DNA of 64,000 nucleotides from Rallus limicola (lineage: Eukaryota; Chordata; Aves; Gruiformes; Rallidae). Under the pieces are notes generated by a model that worked only from the letters and a program-made list of their open reading frames with translations, was not told the DNA's origin and made no database searches. The stretch covers positions 310,001 through 374,000 of the forward strand of contig JAKCOZ010000040.1 of the NCBI GenBank assembly GCA_022605955.1. Reading direction: 5' to 3'. How positions within the stretch are numbered: the stretch's first letter is position 1; the number at the start of each line of letters is the position of its first letter. Positions 1 through 11,071 of this stretch are shown piece by piece. The position numbers and the translations under genes are program-made.

Positions 1-2657
1 ACGCCAGCTTGCTTATTTTATGTATCATTTGACGAGTGGTTATGAGGGTTTTTTTTCCTTTAATCTCTGTAATTAAAGCCCCCAGCTGCCACAGCTACAG
101 GAGAGATACAAGGAACGTCAATCTAATAATACTCCATCATTCACGCCCCACCACCTTCTCCCTCTCTCCCTGCCTCTCTGGCTTTGTTGATGCTCTCAGG
201 TGCCACACTCCATCTGGGTGGTGGGACTTGTGAGGGAAACAACAGACTTCTGCTGGTCTCTCCCAATTCCAGGAAAGTCTCGGAGGCAGCAGAGATACCT
301 GCTGAGCCCAGGGAGAGGAGATCCAAAGGCAGAGTCGTTTCCTTCTGTGTCTGATCAGTTCATTTGTGCTGGGATGTATCATATCACCAAGGCAAAAACC
401 CAAACCCCTGCTTCCCCAGACCTCATCGAGCACTGTGGGAAAGGAGTGATAAAGAACCACAGCTGAAATGATACTGACACTGGAAACAGCAATGTAAGGA
501 AATTGGTTCAGATGGAGCACTTCAAATTCTGTTGGTCCAGATTGCTCACACTTCTGTCCATTTACTTCACTTTCTCTTAATGAACTCAGTGTTAATCAAT
601 GCAATGATGTGAGCAGAGCATTACTTCTCCATGGTTCAAGAAATACAGCATGTTAGCTCTGTGTCAGAAGTTATCTGGTGGCCAGGCAGGTCTCTGGCCC
701 AGAAAGTACAAAGAAACCTGAACTCCTCACAGGACTGCAGTGGGGCCAAAGGCACACAATCATTCCACTGTCATTTCATGATGAAGCTGTTCCTTTGTTT
801 CCTGCCAACACAGAGGAACATGGCAGGTGAACACCAAGCAGAGACTGAACCCAGGTCTCCCACGGTGCAGATATGTGAATGGAGTGGGTAGCAGTGTGCC
901 ACAAGCAGCAGGAGCAGTGATGCTATGGGACAGCCTGGAGGGACAGCAAAGTACCTGGCTAACATCTCTCAGTGGTGTCAGCACCGTTCTGCAGTGCTGA
1001 GGCTGATGGCTTTGTCCAGTTCCCAGAGCAGCTGCGTTTGGCAGAGCTGGATGACATGGTTGTTTCTGCATGGCTGCACTCTGACAAAATCCTGCATCTT
1101 TCCCCCAAGAGACGTTCATAACCCCCCCTGCTTTAACACAGCCTGTGGTGCCTTAAGGCTTCTTCTCTTTGCCTCTGCTGAGATCCAACATTTACCTCCC
1201 ATCTCTCCCATATGGAGGAAAGGATCACAAACTGATCCCAGCCAGAGTGGATGTCCTGCAGAGGCTGGGATACACAATGGCCAGCTGCAGAGGACAATCT
1301 GGGGCATTTCCTTGTCATACCATTCACCTTTCAAAAGTTTACAGAGTTATTTCTACTTTAGTCCTCTGGGTGTAGAGAGGAGTAAGGACCTGGGAATGCT
1401 GATAAACCCAGGTGATGCTCCTGCCCCTTGGGGGTTTTGCAGTTTGGGTGTTTTTCTGTCCTGCCTCCACAGCTTAGAGAGCAGAAGGTCCTCCTCATAC
1501 AGCAAGCTGTAGGGGCTTGGACATCTTCTTTAAATGTCCTGCTGACATAGACTGGGAGCTGAGGTGCTTCTGTCATTAAACAATGGAAAGGACAAGGATG
1601 AACACTGGGGGGAGGTGATAGAGAAACATGTCTGGAGATAAGGCTTTAATGGGGTTTTATAGCACTATTAAAATGCCCAAATACTGTATTAGAATCCTTC
1701 TTTCACTACCCAAAACTAATTTTCTCTGGAACTGAATTAAAAGGGTTTACTAGAGCAAGTCTTTATATCTCAGAGAGAAGTGGGTGCCAGGTGAATGCAT
1801 GCAGCAGCAGAGCTCCTCTCCCAGGAAAGTTCTTTCAAAGTGGGGGCTGATTCCCCATCTTGGCTCCAGGTCAGAGCCCAGGAGCCCCCATCATAGCCAA
1901 GGACCCCAAAGGCATCAACCCTCTTCTGTGACAAATAGAGCCAAGCCAAAACAAGTCAACGTCATTTCCAGTTGTGGTTTTTGTAAGTTTTTAAGAAAAG
2001 CCCACTTGTTCAGCAAAGGAAGAAGATGTTCTGGTAAACACTGTGTCCACAAACACACCATTAGCCTTGAATCAGCTTTAAAACTCTTAACCACCCTGAA
2101 TGTTTCCTCCTCCTGACCAGCTCCAAACCCCTCTGCTTAAACCTGAAACCCACCAACACCAAGAGAAGTTCTTCCTCTTGTGTCATTTCTCATCTCTGCT
2201 CATTGCTTCTGCTTCTTTCCACCTTTTTACTACACATGTGGCTCTGCAGATTACACAGGGACATGCTACCAAATGTGTCACAAGGGAGAGAAAAAATTCT
2301 GTTTCATCTAGGAGCAACTCAGCAAGAAGAAAGTGGATGATAATATTGGCTGCCAGAAGAAACTTTAGTGGTATTCCTTCCTGGAAAGAAACATCTTTGC
2401 AATTATCACTAGGTTTGATATAAATACGCAGTGTCACATGTGTGACAGCTGAAGCCCTTCAGCTTTCTTTACAGAATTTATCTTATTTCAAGCTCAGGGT
2501 TTCCTTTTTTGGGTAAGGGGGGAAAAAAAGGAAATGTTTCTATTTTTTTAGCATCAACAATCACCAAATAAATAAGTCAATCACAGAGTTTTCGTTCCAG
2601 CCTTCCAAAAAAATCCAGAGTGTTGGGATTTTTCTGCTTCAGTCCTCTTAAAATATT
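1..2657. other. Unassigned stretch, no gene recognised
   Basis: No CR1, tRNA or recognisable exon is seen. The longest open frame (925-1512, plus, 195 codons) has no domain-like pattern, is rich in Ser, Trp, Cys and Pro, and looks like chance. The part from 1620 to 1780 is AT-rich. Around 2430-2446 lies a CACATGTG E-box palindrome inside a longer imperfect palindrome. Nothing else is supported. Confidence 0.6.
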
Positions 2658-3072
2658 TCATAGAATCATAGAATCCCAGCCTGGTGTGGGTTGGGAGGGA
2701 CCCCAAGGAGCACAGAGCTCCAACCCCCTGCCACAGGCAGGGACACCAACCTCCAGGCCTGGAGCTACACAAGGTTGCCCAGGGCCCCAGCCAACCTGGC
2801 CTTCAACACCCCCAGGCACGGGGCACCCACCCCCTCTCTGGGCAGCCCCTGCCAGCCCCTCACCACTCTCTCAGCACAGAACTTCCCCCTAAGATCTCCT
2901 CTCCCCCTTCCCTCCTCCAGCTTCACTCCAGCCCCCTTGTCCTGCCAGGCTCTGCCCTTGAACAAGCTGATTCCCCTCCTGTTCCTCTGCTCCCTTCAGG
3001 GACTGGCAGGCTGCAATGAGGTCCCCCCACAGCCTTCTCTTCTCCAGGCTGACCCAGCCCAGCTCCCTGCAG
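2658..3072 (-). mobile_element. CR1 fragment, group A, 3' part
   Basis: On the minus strand this reads from the ORF2 tail (motif [16 protein letters not shown] region) to the CR1 3' end. The plus strand begins with the reversed 3' terminal tail TCATAGAATCATAGAATCCC, the short tail repeat typical of CR1. The 5' truncation lies near AGCTCCCTGCAGCC, where the sequence leaves the group consensus. The ORF2 C-terminus and its stop are followed by about 100 bases of 3' UTR with the inverted repeat CCAGGCCTGG. It is a dead, 5'-truncated insertion. Confidence 0.95.
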
Positions 3073-3365
3073 CCTTCTCTGCAAATTCTTGGCTCTGCTG
3101 GCTAAAACTTGCAGTTCCTTTTCAGCACAATAATTTTGGATATCAAAACCTGCTGATCTTCACAAAGGCAGCCACATCTTGCCCTCTCTGGTAGTGCTTT
3201 TTTTATTTATTTTAAGGAACACAATTTGAAATCTATTTAATTGAACGTGTAATGAGCAAAATAATTGTGCCAAACTATGCATGCTAGGTGTAAGCTGTAC
3301 ATGTGCAATGTGGCATCTCCAACTATTTCTCAAGACAAAACTAATGAGTTTCAAGATGTCATGTA

Positions 3366-3556
3366 GAGGGCTGGAGCAGCTCCCCTCTGGAGAGAGGCTG
3401 AGGGAGCTGGGCTGGGTCAGCCTGGAGAAGAGAAGGCTGTGGGGGGACCTCATTGCAGCCTGCCAGTCCCTGAAGGGAGCAGAGGAACAGGAGGGGAATC
3501 AGCTTGTTCAAGGGCAGAGCCTGGCAGGACAAGGGGGCTGGAGTGAAGCTGGAGGA
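3366..3556 (+). mobile_element. CR1 fragment, group A, lacking its 3' end
   Basis: The sequence follows group A from AGGGCTGGAGCAGCTCCCC to AAGCTGGAGG and encodes the ORF2 piece [18 protein letters not shown]. It then leaves the family at a small perfect inverted repeat, GCTGGAGG-AAAG-CCTCCAGC. Absence of the 3' terminus is unusual for CR1, whose insertions normally start at the 3' end. A later deletion or rearrangement is the simplest reading. It lies 295 bases from the oppositely oriented copy at 2658-3072 and overlaps it in element coordinates. Confidence 0.9.
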
Positions 3557-3693
3557 AAGCCTCCAGCCTGCAGTGAAGGGTCCTGACCGTAAGCATGGTC
3601 CTGGTATGGACTGGGACAGGGCAATCACAGGGCAGGTAGGTTCAATGTCAGTGCCCAGAAGAACTGATAATGCATCAAACAACAGAACCATGG

Positions 3694-4226
3694 TTACAGA
3701 ATCACGGAATCACCAGGTTGGAAAAGCCCTTTAAGATCATCAAGTCCAACCATTCCCACCCCAAGCGAAACCAGATCCCTGAGCACCTCATCTCCCCTCT
3801 GTTAAACACACCCAGGGAAGGGGACTCAGCCCCTCCCTGGGCAGCCTGGGCCACAGCCCCACAGCTCTGCCAGGGAAGAACTTTGCCCTCCCATCTGCTC
3901 TGACCCTGCCCTGGGGCAGCTTGAGCCCATTGCCCCTTGTCCCAGCTCCTGTCCCCTGGCTGAAGAGACCAGCGCCCACCTCTCTGCACCCTCCTGGCAG
4001 GGCAGGGGAGGTGGGGAGAAGGTCTCCCCTCAGCCTCCTCTTCTCCAGGCTGAACCCCCCCAGCTCCCTCAGCTGCTCCTCAGAGGATTTGCCCTCCAGC
4101 CCCTTCCCCAGCCTGGTTGCCCTTCTCTGGACTCACTCCAGGACCTCCATGTCCTTCTGATGGTGAGGAGCCCAGAGCTGGACCCAGCACTGGAGGTGCA
4201 GCCTCACCAAGGCCGAGTACAGGTGT
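3694..4226 (-). mobile_element. CR1 fragment, group C
   Basis: The plus strand starts with the reversed 3' tail ACAGAATCACGGAATCACCAGG and continues through the complement of the ORF2 tail. The minus-strand reading includes RTRGNGLKL-like and SLEKRRLRGDL motifs of the CR1 ORF2 C-terminal region. The 5' limit is near GGCCGAGTACAGGTG, matching the CR1 stretch that encodes the part upstream of VQFWAP. It is 5'-truncated and not coding as a whole. Confidence 0.93.
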
Positions 4227-4440
4227 TTGTTGGCATGGAGAAAGCTTCCCTGGATTCTAGACTCCTCTGCAGCAGAACATGAACATACCTCCTCTCTCTT
4301 CCTCAGCCTTAACACACATGAACAGGTATCTGCTGCCAGCTGCAATTTTGGCTTCCTCCACTTCTATTTCTCCTCTGGTTTTTCCTTTCTCACCACTCCA
4401 ACCACCCTTCCTCAACTACTCAGTGCTCTCAACTTACACC

Positions 4441-4664
4441 AGGGGACTTGGGATTGGAAATCAAGAAAAACTTGTTCACTGGAAGAATGGTGAAGCTTTG
4501 GAACAGGCTGCTGAGGGGGGTAGTGGAGTCACCATCCTTGGGAGCGCTTAAAAAAACGGGTAGACAAGGCACTTTGGGAGATGGTTTAGTGGTTCAGTGT
4601 AGAAGTGATGGTGGCACTTGATGATCTTGAAGGTCTTTTCCAAACCTGATGACTCTATGATTTT
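4441..4664 (+). mobile_element. Older CR1 3' fragment, group E
   Basis: The sequence follows the widespread CR1 3' end: GTTCACTGGAAGAATGGTGA, then GGAGTCACCATCC, then CTTGATGATCTTGAAGGTC, and ends CTGATGACTCTATGATT. It corresponds to the HW.RLPREVVESPSLE part of the ORF2 tail followed by the short 3' UTR. It is visibly more diverged than groups A to C, so it is probably an older insertion. Confidence 0.85.
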
Positions 4665-6416
4665 GCTCCTTCCACCTCAAGCCTCAGGTCTCTTACAAGC
4701 ACCTACCCAAAACCTACCCAAACCACAGAGAAAGACTAGTAGCACTAAGTTAGCTTCAATACAGGGACCAGAACCTCTCTAAAAGAGCCAGGATACATGC
4801 AATGAACAACCAAGGAGTTGCTCTCACACAGTGGATCAAGGCTTCCCATTATTTTTCTCAATAAAGGTTTCTACGAGCTGCAAGCAGCTTCATGTGCAAC
4901 AACAATGCCTTTACAACACCAAAAAACAGTTAAATGCTGGGAAGAAAAAGAAAAAGCCTCCCCAAGAAAAGCCTCACCCAGATAGAGCCTTCTACAGCTC
5001 CCTACTGACTTTATGCCTGTAATCCTTACATATATACATGTATCTTAATTTACTGCCACTAAAAGCCTTTTAGGAAAAAGAAAAGTCATTCCAGTCTCTT
5101 TGTCTGGTTGTGATAACTGCATGAGTATATACATTAGCAAAATTACATGAAGGGAATAAAAAAAAGAAACTTTAAAAAATTAGTTTAATTAAAATGTGAT
5201 TGTACAATTGTTTAAAGAGATAAAAATAATTCTCATTCATTTTAATTAGTCTTCATTTTTGCATGCCTGGAGTGTCTCCTCCTCCTCTGGGGCCTGTGAA
5301 CACGCCTCTGGCTTCTCCAGCATCTCCCATCCCCACAGCTCCTCCACGCTGTCCCTCCACAGGAGGAGAGAATGGGAATTTGGGGCAAGGGCAGTGAGGC
5401 AGCAGAGCAGGAGAGAACAACTTCTCTGCCACTGAGAGTAAAACTGCTCCATTCACCCCACTTCTAACTGCAGAAAGATGGTTATGGGTGCATGAGAAGA
5501 AAACCATGGGAGATCCAAGGCTGGAAGAGGATTGTGTGAGAGCTGCAAGGGAGCAAAGGAGCTGAGCAGATCCAAGGGGTTTGTATGGTGGCACTTTGGG
5601 TTTTGACAAAACGGGTTTATTTGGAAAGCAATGCTTTGTGGAGGCCTTTCCCCACAGGCTCTCTGAGGCAGGGCTCAGGATCTCTCTGTACTGGGAATGG
5701 GATGTGTGGGAAGAAGGGGCACAGCCTCAGTGTGCAGGTGGGCATCAGAGGGGAGCAAACCGTGCAGCTCTTGTGGGGTCCAGAGACCACCCATGGCAGA
5801 AGCCAAAGGCTCTGTACCCTCTGTTGGTACCCAAGCCATTCTCCCAGCTTCAGGGCTGTCCCCAGTGTGAATTTGAGGGGTGGGGGGTGCCAGGGAGCCC
5901 ATCTGAGAACCCTGAAGAGTCAAGGTTGAAACATGTCCCATTCAAAGGCTCTGACCCACTTTGTTCCAAGGCAAAATCCACTGTTACAAACCATAACCTT
6001 TGATTAAAGACACAGAAGAACAGAAACAGGCAGGAGCATGAAAAAGCAGCGTGCTGAGGCTTCATTATGAACAATAACCCTTAATGCCTCTCCCTTGCAC
6101 AACAGCTTCCAGGATAGGAAAGCATTCAGGTCTGTCAGTCTGTGAGCTGAGATGAGCAATTACTGCTCTTTTTGCTGGGCAAAACCAGAGAGCTGAGAGT
6201 GCCATGGGGTCTGCTGTCCCTGCCTGTTGTGATTAGTCTGCCTCTGCTTCACAGAAAACACACCAGGGAGAAGAAGGAATTGGCCAAACAGGACAACACA
6301 GCCAGGCAGCAAGACAAGAGCAACTGGGAACATCTCAGTACTCTGCCACGAGCAACTGGTGCAGGCACTGGGCCAGTACAGAGCAGCCTGTCAATAGGAC
6401 TGCTTGATATTAAGGA
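4665..6416. other. Unassigned stretch, AT-rich in its middle
   Basis: No gene is recognised. Positions 5140-5260 are strongly AT-rich and contain TTTAATTAAAAT and TTTAATTAGTC, homeodomain-type sites, so this is a weak candidate regulatory patch. Open frames at 5246-5609 (minus) and 5581-6003 (plus) overlap in antisense and lack any motif I know; I treat them as chance. Confidence 0.5.
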
Positions 6417-6743
6417 TCATGGAATCACAGGATGCATTAGGTTGGCAGGGACCTTCAAAAGCCATCTAGTCCTATCCCCAGCAGTGAGCAGGGACATCCT
6501 CACTAGATCAGGTTGCTCAGGGCTTCATCCACCCTGACCTTGGATGTCTCCAGGGTTGGGGCCTCCACCACTCTTCTGGGCAGCCTGTGCCAGTGTCCCA
6601 CCACCCTCAGAGGGAAGAACTTCTTCCTAAAGTCTCTTGTAAACCTGCCCTGCTCTAGTTCAAAGCCATCACCCCTCATCCTATCGCTCCATGCCCTTAC
6701 AAACAGCCCTTCCCAGCTGTCCTATAGGTCCCTTCAGGTACCA
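6417..6743 (-). mobile_element. Older CR1 fragment, group D
   Basis: The plus strand carries the reversed tail ATGGAATCACAGGATGCATT, then AGGTTGGCAGGGACC, the GATCAGGTTGCTCAGGG stretch and the complement of FFLRKV-like ORF2 codons (AAGAACTTCTTCCTAAAGTC). It stops near GTCCCTTCAGGTACC. It is the same group as the longer copy at 38514-39115. Confidence 0.9.
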
Positions 6744-7312
6744 GAATATTTTTCTCATGGCACAGAACTGATTAAGGAGTGGGCAAAAACACAGTTCTCC
6801 ACAGTTGCCCAAGAGATGCTCCAGAGACTGGAGTTCACCATCCTCCTGTCACCACCTTTCACACCTCCTCAGACAGCTTCCTTCAGCTTTGTGGTGGAGG
6901 TGATGGCACTGGGATCTGCATCTGCCTCGGAGGGTTTAGCAAGTTGCCAAGTGTGTTGTGCACTGGGCATGGGACAGGCCCAGTTCACTGACAAACTTCA
7001 TGTCAGAAGATGGTGCTTTGCTGGGATTGAAACTGGAGAGTAGGTGCACTGTGAATGACAGACAGAGTGCTGCCCAAAGAGCATGACCCTCCCGAGGGTG
7101 CAGTCTGGGAGCTAAGCTGAGACTGGTGTCTAAAAACTCCTCTAACCATCTCTGTCTAGGAATAAAATACTTGCTTTCAGGAGCTGAGGACTCAGTGGAG
7201 GGTCCTAGGTCTGAGTACACCCACCACACACAAGGAGTCCTGGTCTGCAAGGTGCCAATGCAACAAGATCTATTGCAAACCCAGTGCCTTGTTCAAAGTT
7301 CCTGTGCTTGAG
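6744..7312. other. Unassigned stretch between two CR1 copies
   Basis: No gene, RNA or repeat is recognised. Short open frames on both strands overlap one another and show no conserved motif. Confidence 0.5.
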
Positions 7313-7598
7313 CAATCATAGAATCCCAACCTGGTCGGGGCTGGGAGGGACCCCAAGGGTCACAGAGCTCCAACCCCCTGCCACAGGCAGGGACACCAAC
7401 CTCCAGGCCTGGAGCTACACAAGGTTGCCCAGGGCCCCAGCCAACCTGGCCTTCAACACCCCCAGGGACGGGGCACCCACCCCCTCTCTGGGCAGCCCCT
7501 TCCAGCCCCTCCCCACTCTCTCTGCAAAGAACTTCCCCTTAAGATCAAATTTAAACCTTCCTTCCTTTACTTTCACTCCATCCCCCTTGTCCTGCCAA
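7313..7598 (-). mobile_element. CR1 fragment, group A, short
   Basis: The plus strand starts with the reversed tail ATCATAGAATCCCAACC and runs through the group A 3' UTR and the last codons of ORF2. It is truncated near CCCCCTTGTCCTGCCA. The section near 7545-7570 is diverged from the other copies (AAATTTAAACCTTCC in place of the C-rich consensus). Confidence 0.93.
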
Positions 7599-8443
7599 TA
7601 CTGCCCTGGCCATCCAAGCCCCCAGCAGCAGCATCCACAGCATCACTGGAGTGGGATGGACCAGCCAAGATCATCTTTCCTGACCAATCACTCCAGTGTT
7701 AAACTGAAATTGGACATAGAGATAATAATGCCCCCCCCATTCCTGGTTCTGAGGGTTGATCCTGTAGCTCATATTCCCCTTTCCCAGCAGGAACATTAGA
7801 AGCTTTGTAGGAGATGATGAAGCAATAACTTTTTCTCCAGGTGCTGTCCTCCTGTGGCACTCTCATCTCCTCCCTGCTCAGAGCATCACCCCCCACCATC
7901 CACACAAACCCCTGATGGGCTTTGTTACTACCAGGGAAATGGCAGTACTGCAGGCTCCCCCTCCCACTCCACTTCAATTCCTCAAATCATTCTCCCCATT
8001 GCAAATATTTTCTGTTTTTAAACAGCTGAGGTTTGAAAACAATGCTGTGTGCACAAATCCAACATCTTTCTCCTGCTTGCTTTTATTCCACTGGAGTAAA
8101 TAGAGCTGATTCATTTATTCCTTGCATATAAATTAACCAACTGCTTGACACTTCTTTTTTTAATTACTGTGTCGCAAAACAACCCACAGTTTGATTTGTA
8201 CAAGTTTACTCATTACTCAGACTTGTTAACCAGGATATGTGAACACTAAGGTGCTATTCATTTATTTACTAATCATTAATCTCCCCTGGAATTCCTCATC
8301 CATTTCTTGTGGGGTTATTTCTGCTTCTCAATTCAATGTCTCAAACTTCTCTTCAGCAGGAGGAGGAGGAGGGCTCAGTGGTGGTAAATAATAAACAATT
8401 GAAGAAAATTGTCCTTATTTTGGGATGTAACTTTCCTCTTCCA
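7599..8443. other. Unassigned stretch, AT-rich right half
   Basis: No gene is recognised. A C run lies at 7731-7738. Positions 8100-8300 are AT-rich with ATAAATTAACC, TTTAATTACTG and AATCATTAATC, suggestive of homeodomain sites and a possible conserved noncoding element. Only cross-species alignment could decide. Confidence 0.45.
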
Positions 8444-9136
8444 CCAAGGACCTGGGTGTCATGGGGGATGAGAAACTTCCCCTGAGCCAGCAGTGGCTCT
8501 GGCACCTGGGAAGGGAGATGGGATCCTGGGCTCCATCAGCAGAGGGGTGGCAGCAGGGACAGGGAGGGGATTGTCCCTCTCTGCTCTGCCCTGGGGAGGC
8601 CCCAGCTGGAGTCCTGTGTCCAGAGCTGGGGCCCCAGGACAAGAGAGATGTGGGGCTGTTGGAGAGGGGTCAGAGGAGCCCTGGAGATGCTCAGAGGGCT
8701 GGAGCAGCTCCCCTCTGGAGAGAGGCTGAGGGAGCTGGGCTGGGTCAGCCTGGAGAAGAGAAGGCTGTGGGGGGACCTCATTGCAGCCTGCCAGTCCCTG
8801 AAGGGAGCAGAGGAACAGGAGGGGAATCAGCTTGTTCAAGGGCAGAGCCTGGCAGGACAAGGGCGCTGGAGTGAAGCTGGAGGAGGGAAGGGGGAGAGGA
8901 GATCTGAGGGGGAAGTTCTGTGCAGAGAGAGTGGGGAGGGGCTGGCAGGGGCTGCCCAGAGAGGGGGTGGGTGCCCCGTGCCTGGGGGTGTTGAAGGCCA
9001 GGTTGGCTGGGGCCCTGGGCAACCTTGTGTAGCTCCAGGCCTGGAGGTTGGTGTCCCTGCCTGTGGCAGGGGGTTGGAGCTCTGTGCTCCTTGGGGTCCT
9101 TTCCAACCCAGACGAGGCTGGGATTCTGTGATTCTT
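8444..9136 (+). mobile_element. CR1 copy, group A, about 690 bases
   Basis: One of the longest group A copies. It starts in ORF2 at codons for KDLGVMGDEKLPLSQQ-like sequence (CR1 ORF2 commonly has KDLGVLVDEKL here), passes [18 protein letters not shown] and [11 protein letters not shown], and ends with the ORF2 terminus KARLAGALGNLV followed by TAG (stop at 9030-9032). About 100 bases of 3' UTR follow, ending in GGGATTCTGTGATTCT. The pieces of ORF2 are in different frames, so it cannot make a continuous protein. The reverse transcriptase core and endonuclease lie upstream and are missing. Confidence 0.96.
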
Positions 9137-9954
9137 TAGCCAGGGTCTTTACCCAGCTCTCCCTTACAGAAACAACACACGCTTCCTTGATACAGAGTCA
9201 CACTTGGGGTGGCAGGGTGACCCTCCCCATGTTACCTGAGTACCTCCATCCCATGGGTAGCTATCCCACACACCTCCCACCTACATTTAACATGAAATCC
9301 ACCCTCCCCCCCATCCTCCTTTCCTTCAAAATCTCCAAGTCCCTGCGTGCTGCCTAACAATCCCTACCATGATCCCAGCAAAGCAATCGCCCACCCACGG
9401 TGGGCTGGGCAGGGGACAGTGCAGCAGAGCTGGCTGTGGCACAGAGATCACCACAGGGACCTTCTGATCCACCCCAGCAGGGAACAGCCAGGGAACAAGA
9501 ACATCCTTTTGCCAAGTACTGTGAGGATTTACACTTTCCTTCTCGCTCCCCGCTGACGTGAAGACACAGGGCTCTTCAAAACTGTGATCAAAAAGCTCCA
9601 TAGAAGGAAGCTGTTCACCTGCCCATCAGTCAGGTCGCTTCCCCAGGACACAGAAGTCTCAATGCAGGTTCACACCCTGCCTCTACAGCATCCTGGCTTT
9701 AAACAAATACCCCCAGCAGCTTCTCAGGCTGTCTCCTGAGCACTGCAAAGCCAGGCTGCAGTACCACCCCACCACTCCAATCCAAAGCCCCAAAGCTTCA
9801 CTGAAAGAGACTTATTTCTTTTTTTTTTTTTCTTTTTTTTTAAAATGGTCTCACTCATCAAAGCCCTGTTTATTGCTGTTTTAAGGAAAAAAGAAGTGTT
9901 GCCTGAAAAGTTGCCAAGGAGCTCTAAGAGGGATTGCTTAGGGAGTCCCCTGTG
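9137..9954. other. Unassigned stretch ending in a T-rich run
   Basis: No gene is recognised. A T-rich run (one C interruption) occupies about 9816-9840. Overlapping open frames at 9326-9601 (minus) and 9347-9556 (plus) have no motif. Confidence 0.5.
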
Positions 9955-10026
9955 GGGTCACAGAAAGTCAGGGGTTGGAAGGGACCCCAAAAGGTCATCT
10001 AGTCCAACCCCAAAGGATGGTCAGGC
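9955..10026 (-). mobile_element. CR1 3' end fragment, very short
   Basis: The plus strand reads GTCACAGAAAGTCAGGGG then TTGGAAGGGACCCC, AAAGGTCATCTAGTCCAACC. This is the reversed last 60 to 70 bases of a CR1, comprising only the 3' UTR. The group cannot be assigned. Confidence 0.8.
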
Positions 10027-10984
10027 AGGGAATAATTTTTCTTGGGGATACTCCACCAGCAAGGAATAGTTGGCCTGTGTGGTGACGGAGCAGGGGGGTG
10101 GACACTGAAGAAGGAAAATGACCCTTGAGTGCTGCCTCGTGGCTCAGAGCTGCACCCACAAGCCCCCCTCATGCAGGGCTGCTGGCAGTCACTTGCTTTT
10201 CCCCTTTCATTCAGCAGTTACTAATATCCACAGAGGAGCAAAGAAGTGCTGCTTCACCTCATGTGCTTTAGGAGATGACAGGTCTCTTCCTCAGCAGAGA
10301 GCAGCACTCACGAACACCCCAGGGCTGTCATCTCCTCCATGACCCCCCGTTTAAGTGACTCCATTGCTCACTGTCCTGAAGCACAATTATTGCCACCCAT
10401 CCACAGTCCCCTGAGGCACTTCTGCCTATAGGTTTTCATGGCTGCATTGAGATCAGAGAGAGATCAGCACCACTGTCACCCTCTGCACAGGAGCGATGAG
10501 AAGGGAGAGACATCTCTGGGTGCCTCCCCGCCGTGCTGGGACCGTTAGTGAGCCCTTCCTCACTAGCTAGACTGTTGCATTAACCTTCCTAAAAAGCAGA
10601 AATGCATTACCCTGGCATATTCAGGAAAGTGATTTGCTGATGGCTATTATATAGCTTATCTGGGATTGTTCTGAAGTTCCCATTTCCATGGGAACAATGG
10701 CTGCAGCCAGGAAACCCTGAAATTTCCCCCCTGGAGCGATGCACTAAGCACATGGCAAGGAAAAACCCAGTAGTGATTTTCATGTTGCTGGTAGTAAGGG
10801 GAGACAGTTCTGTCCTTTATCAGTGAGGCAGGGATCGCTGTTGGATTTGCCTGGGATGAGGTTACCTGGTTTGATTCCCACTGAGACCCTGGCTTTCATG
10901 AGTCAGGAGCTGGTTAGAGAGACTGTAGCCAGGTCTGTGACTGTGTGTGATAGGAGTGAGCTCTCCAAGCTCCATCTGGTGAGT
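10027..10984. other. Unassigned stretch with a small perfect inverted repeat
   Basis: No gene is recognised. At 10676-10695 the arms GTTCCCAT and ATGGGAAC flank TTCC, a perfect 8-base inverted repeat within an AT-rich patch (10560-10700) that could be a conserved noncoding element. The layout faintly recalls an RFX X-box palindrome but does not match its consensus. Confidence 0.45.
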
Positions 10985-11070
10985 TACAGAATCACAGGGG
11001 TTGGAAGGGACCTCAAGAGTCCAAGCCCCCTGCCAAAGCAGCTCCCCAGCTCACACTGCACAGGTCGGTG
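10985..11070 (-). mobile_element. CR1 3' end fragment, group B, abutting a duplicated block
   Basis: The plus strand reads GTTACAGAATCACAGGGG, TTGGAAGGGACC, CCCCTGCCAAAGCAGC and CTGCACAGGTCGGTG, the reversed last 85 bases of group B. It stops abruptly at 11070, where the sequence shared with 56705 onward begins. In element orientation this tail forms the 3' cap of a composite: group B CR1 (11503-11765), about 440 bases of non-CR1 DNA, then this tail. Confidence 0.88.
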
Positions 11071-11071
11071 G

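Noticed and set aside
925..1512. 195-codon plus frame as a gene
   Set aside because: No motif, unusual composition, overlapped by open frames on the other strand, no promoter or splice signals recognised.
2658..3556. Twin-priming inversion of a single CR1 insertion
   Set aside because: The two fragments overlap in element coordinates by nearly 190 bases, whereas twin priming gives essentially non-overlapping parts.
8459..9106. 215-codon minus frame as a gene
   Set aside because: It is the antisense of a CR1-A copy; the same reading recurs at four other CR1-A copies.
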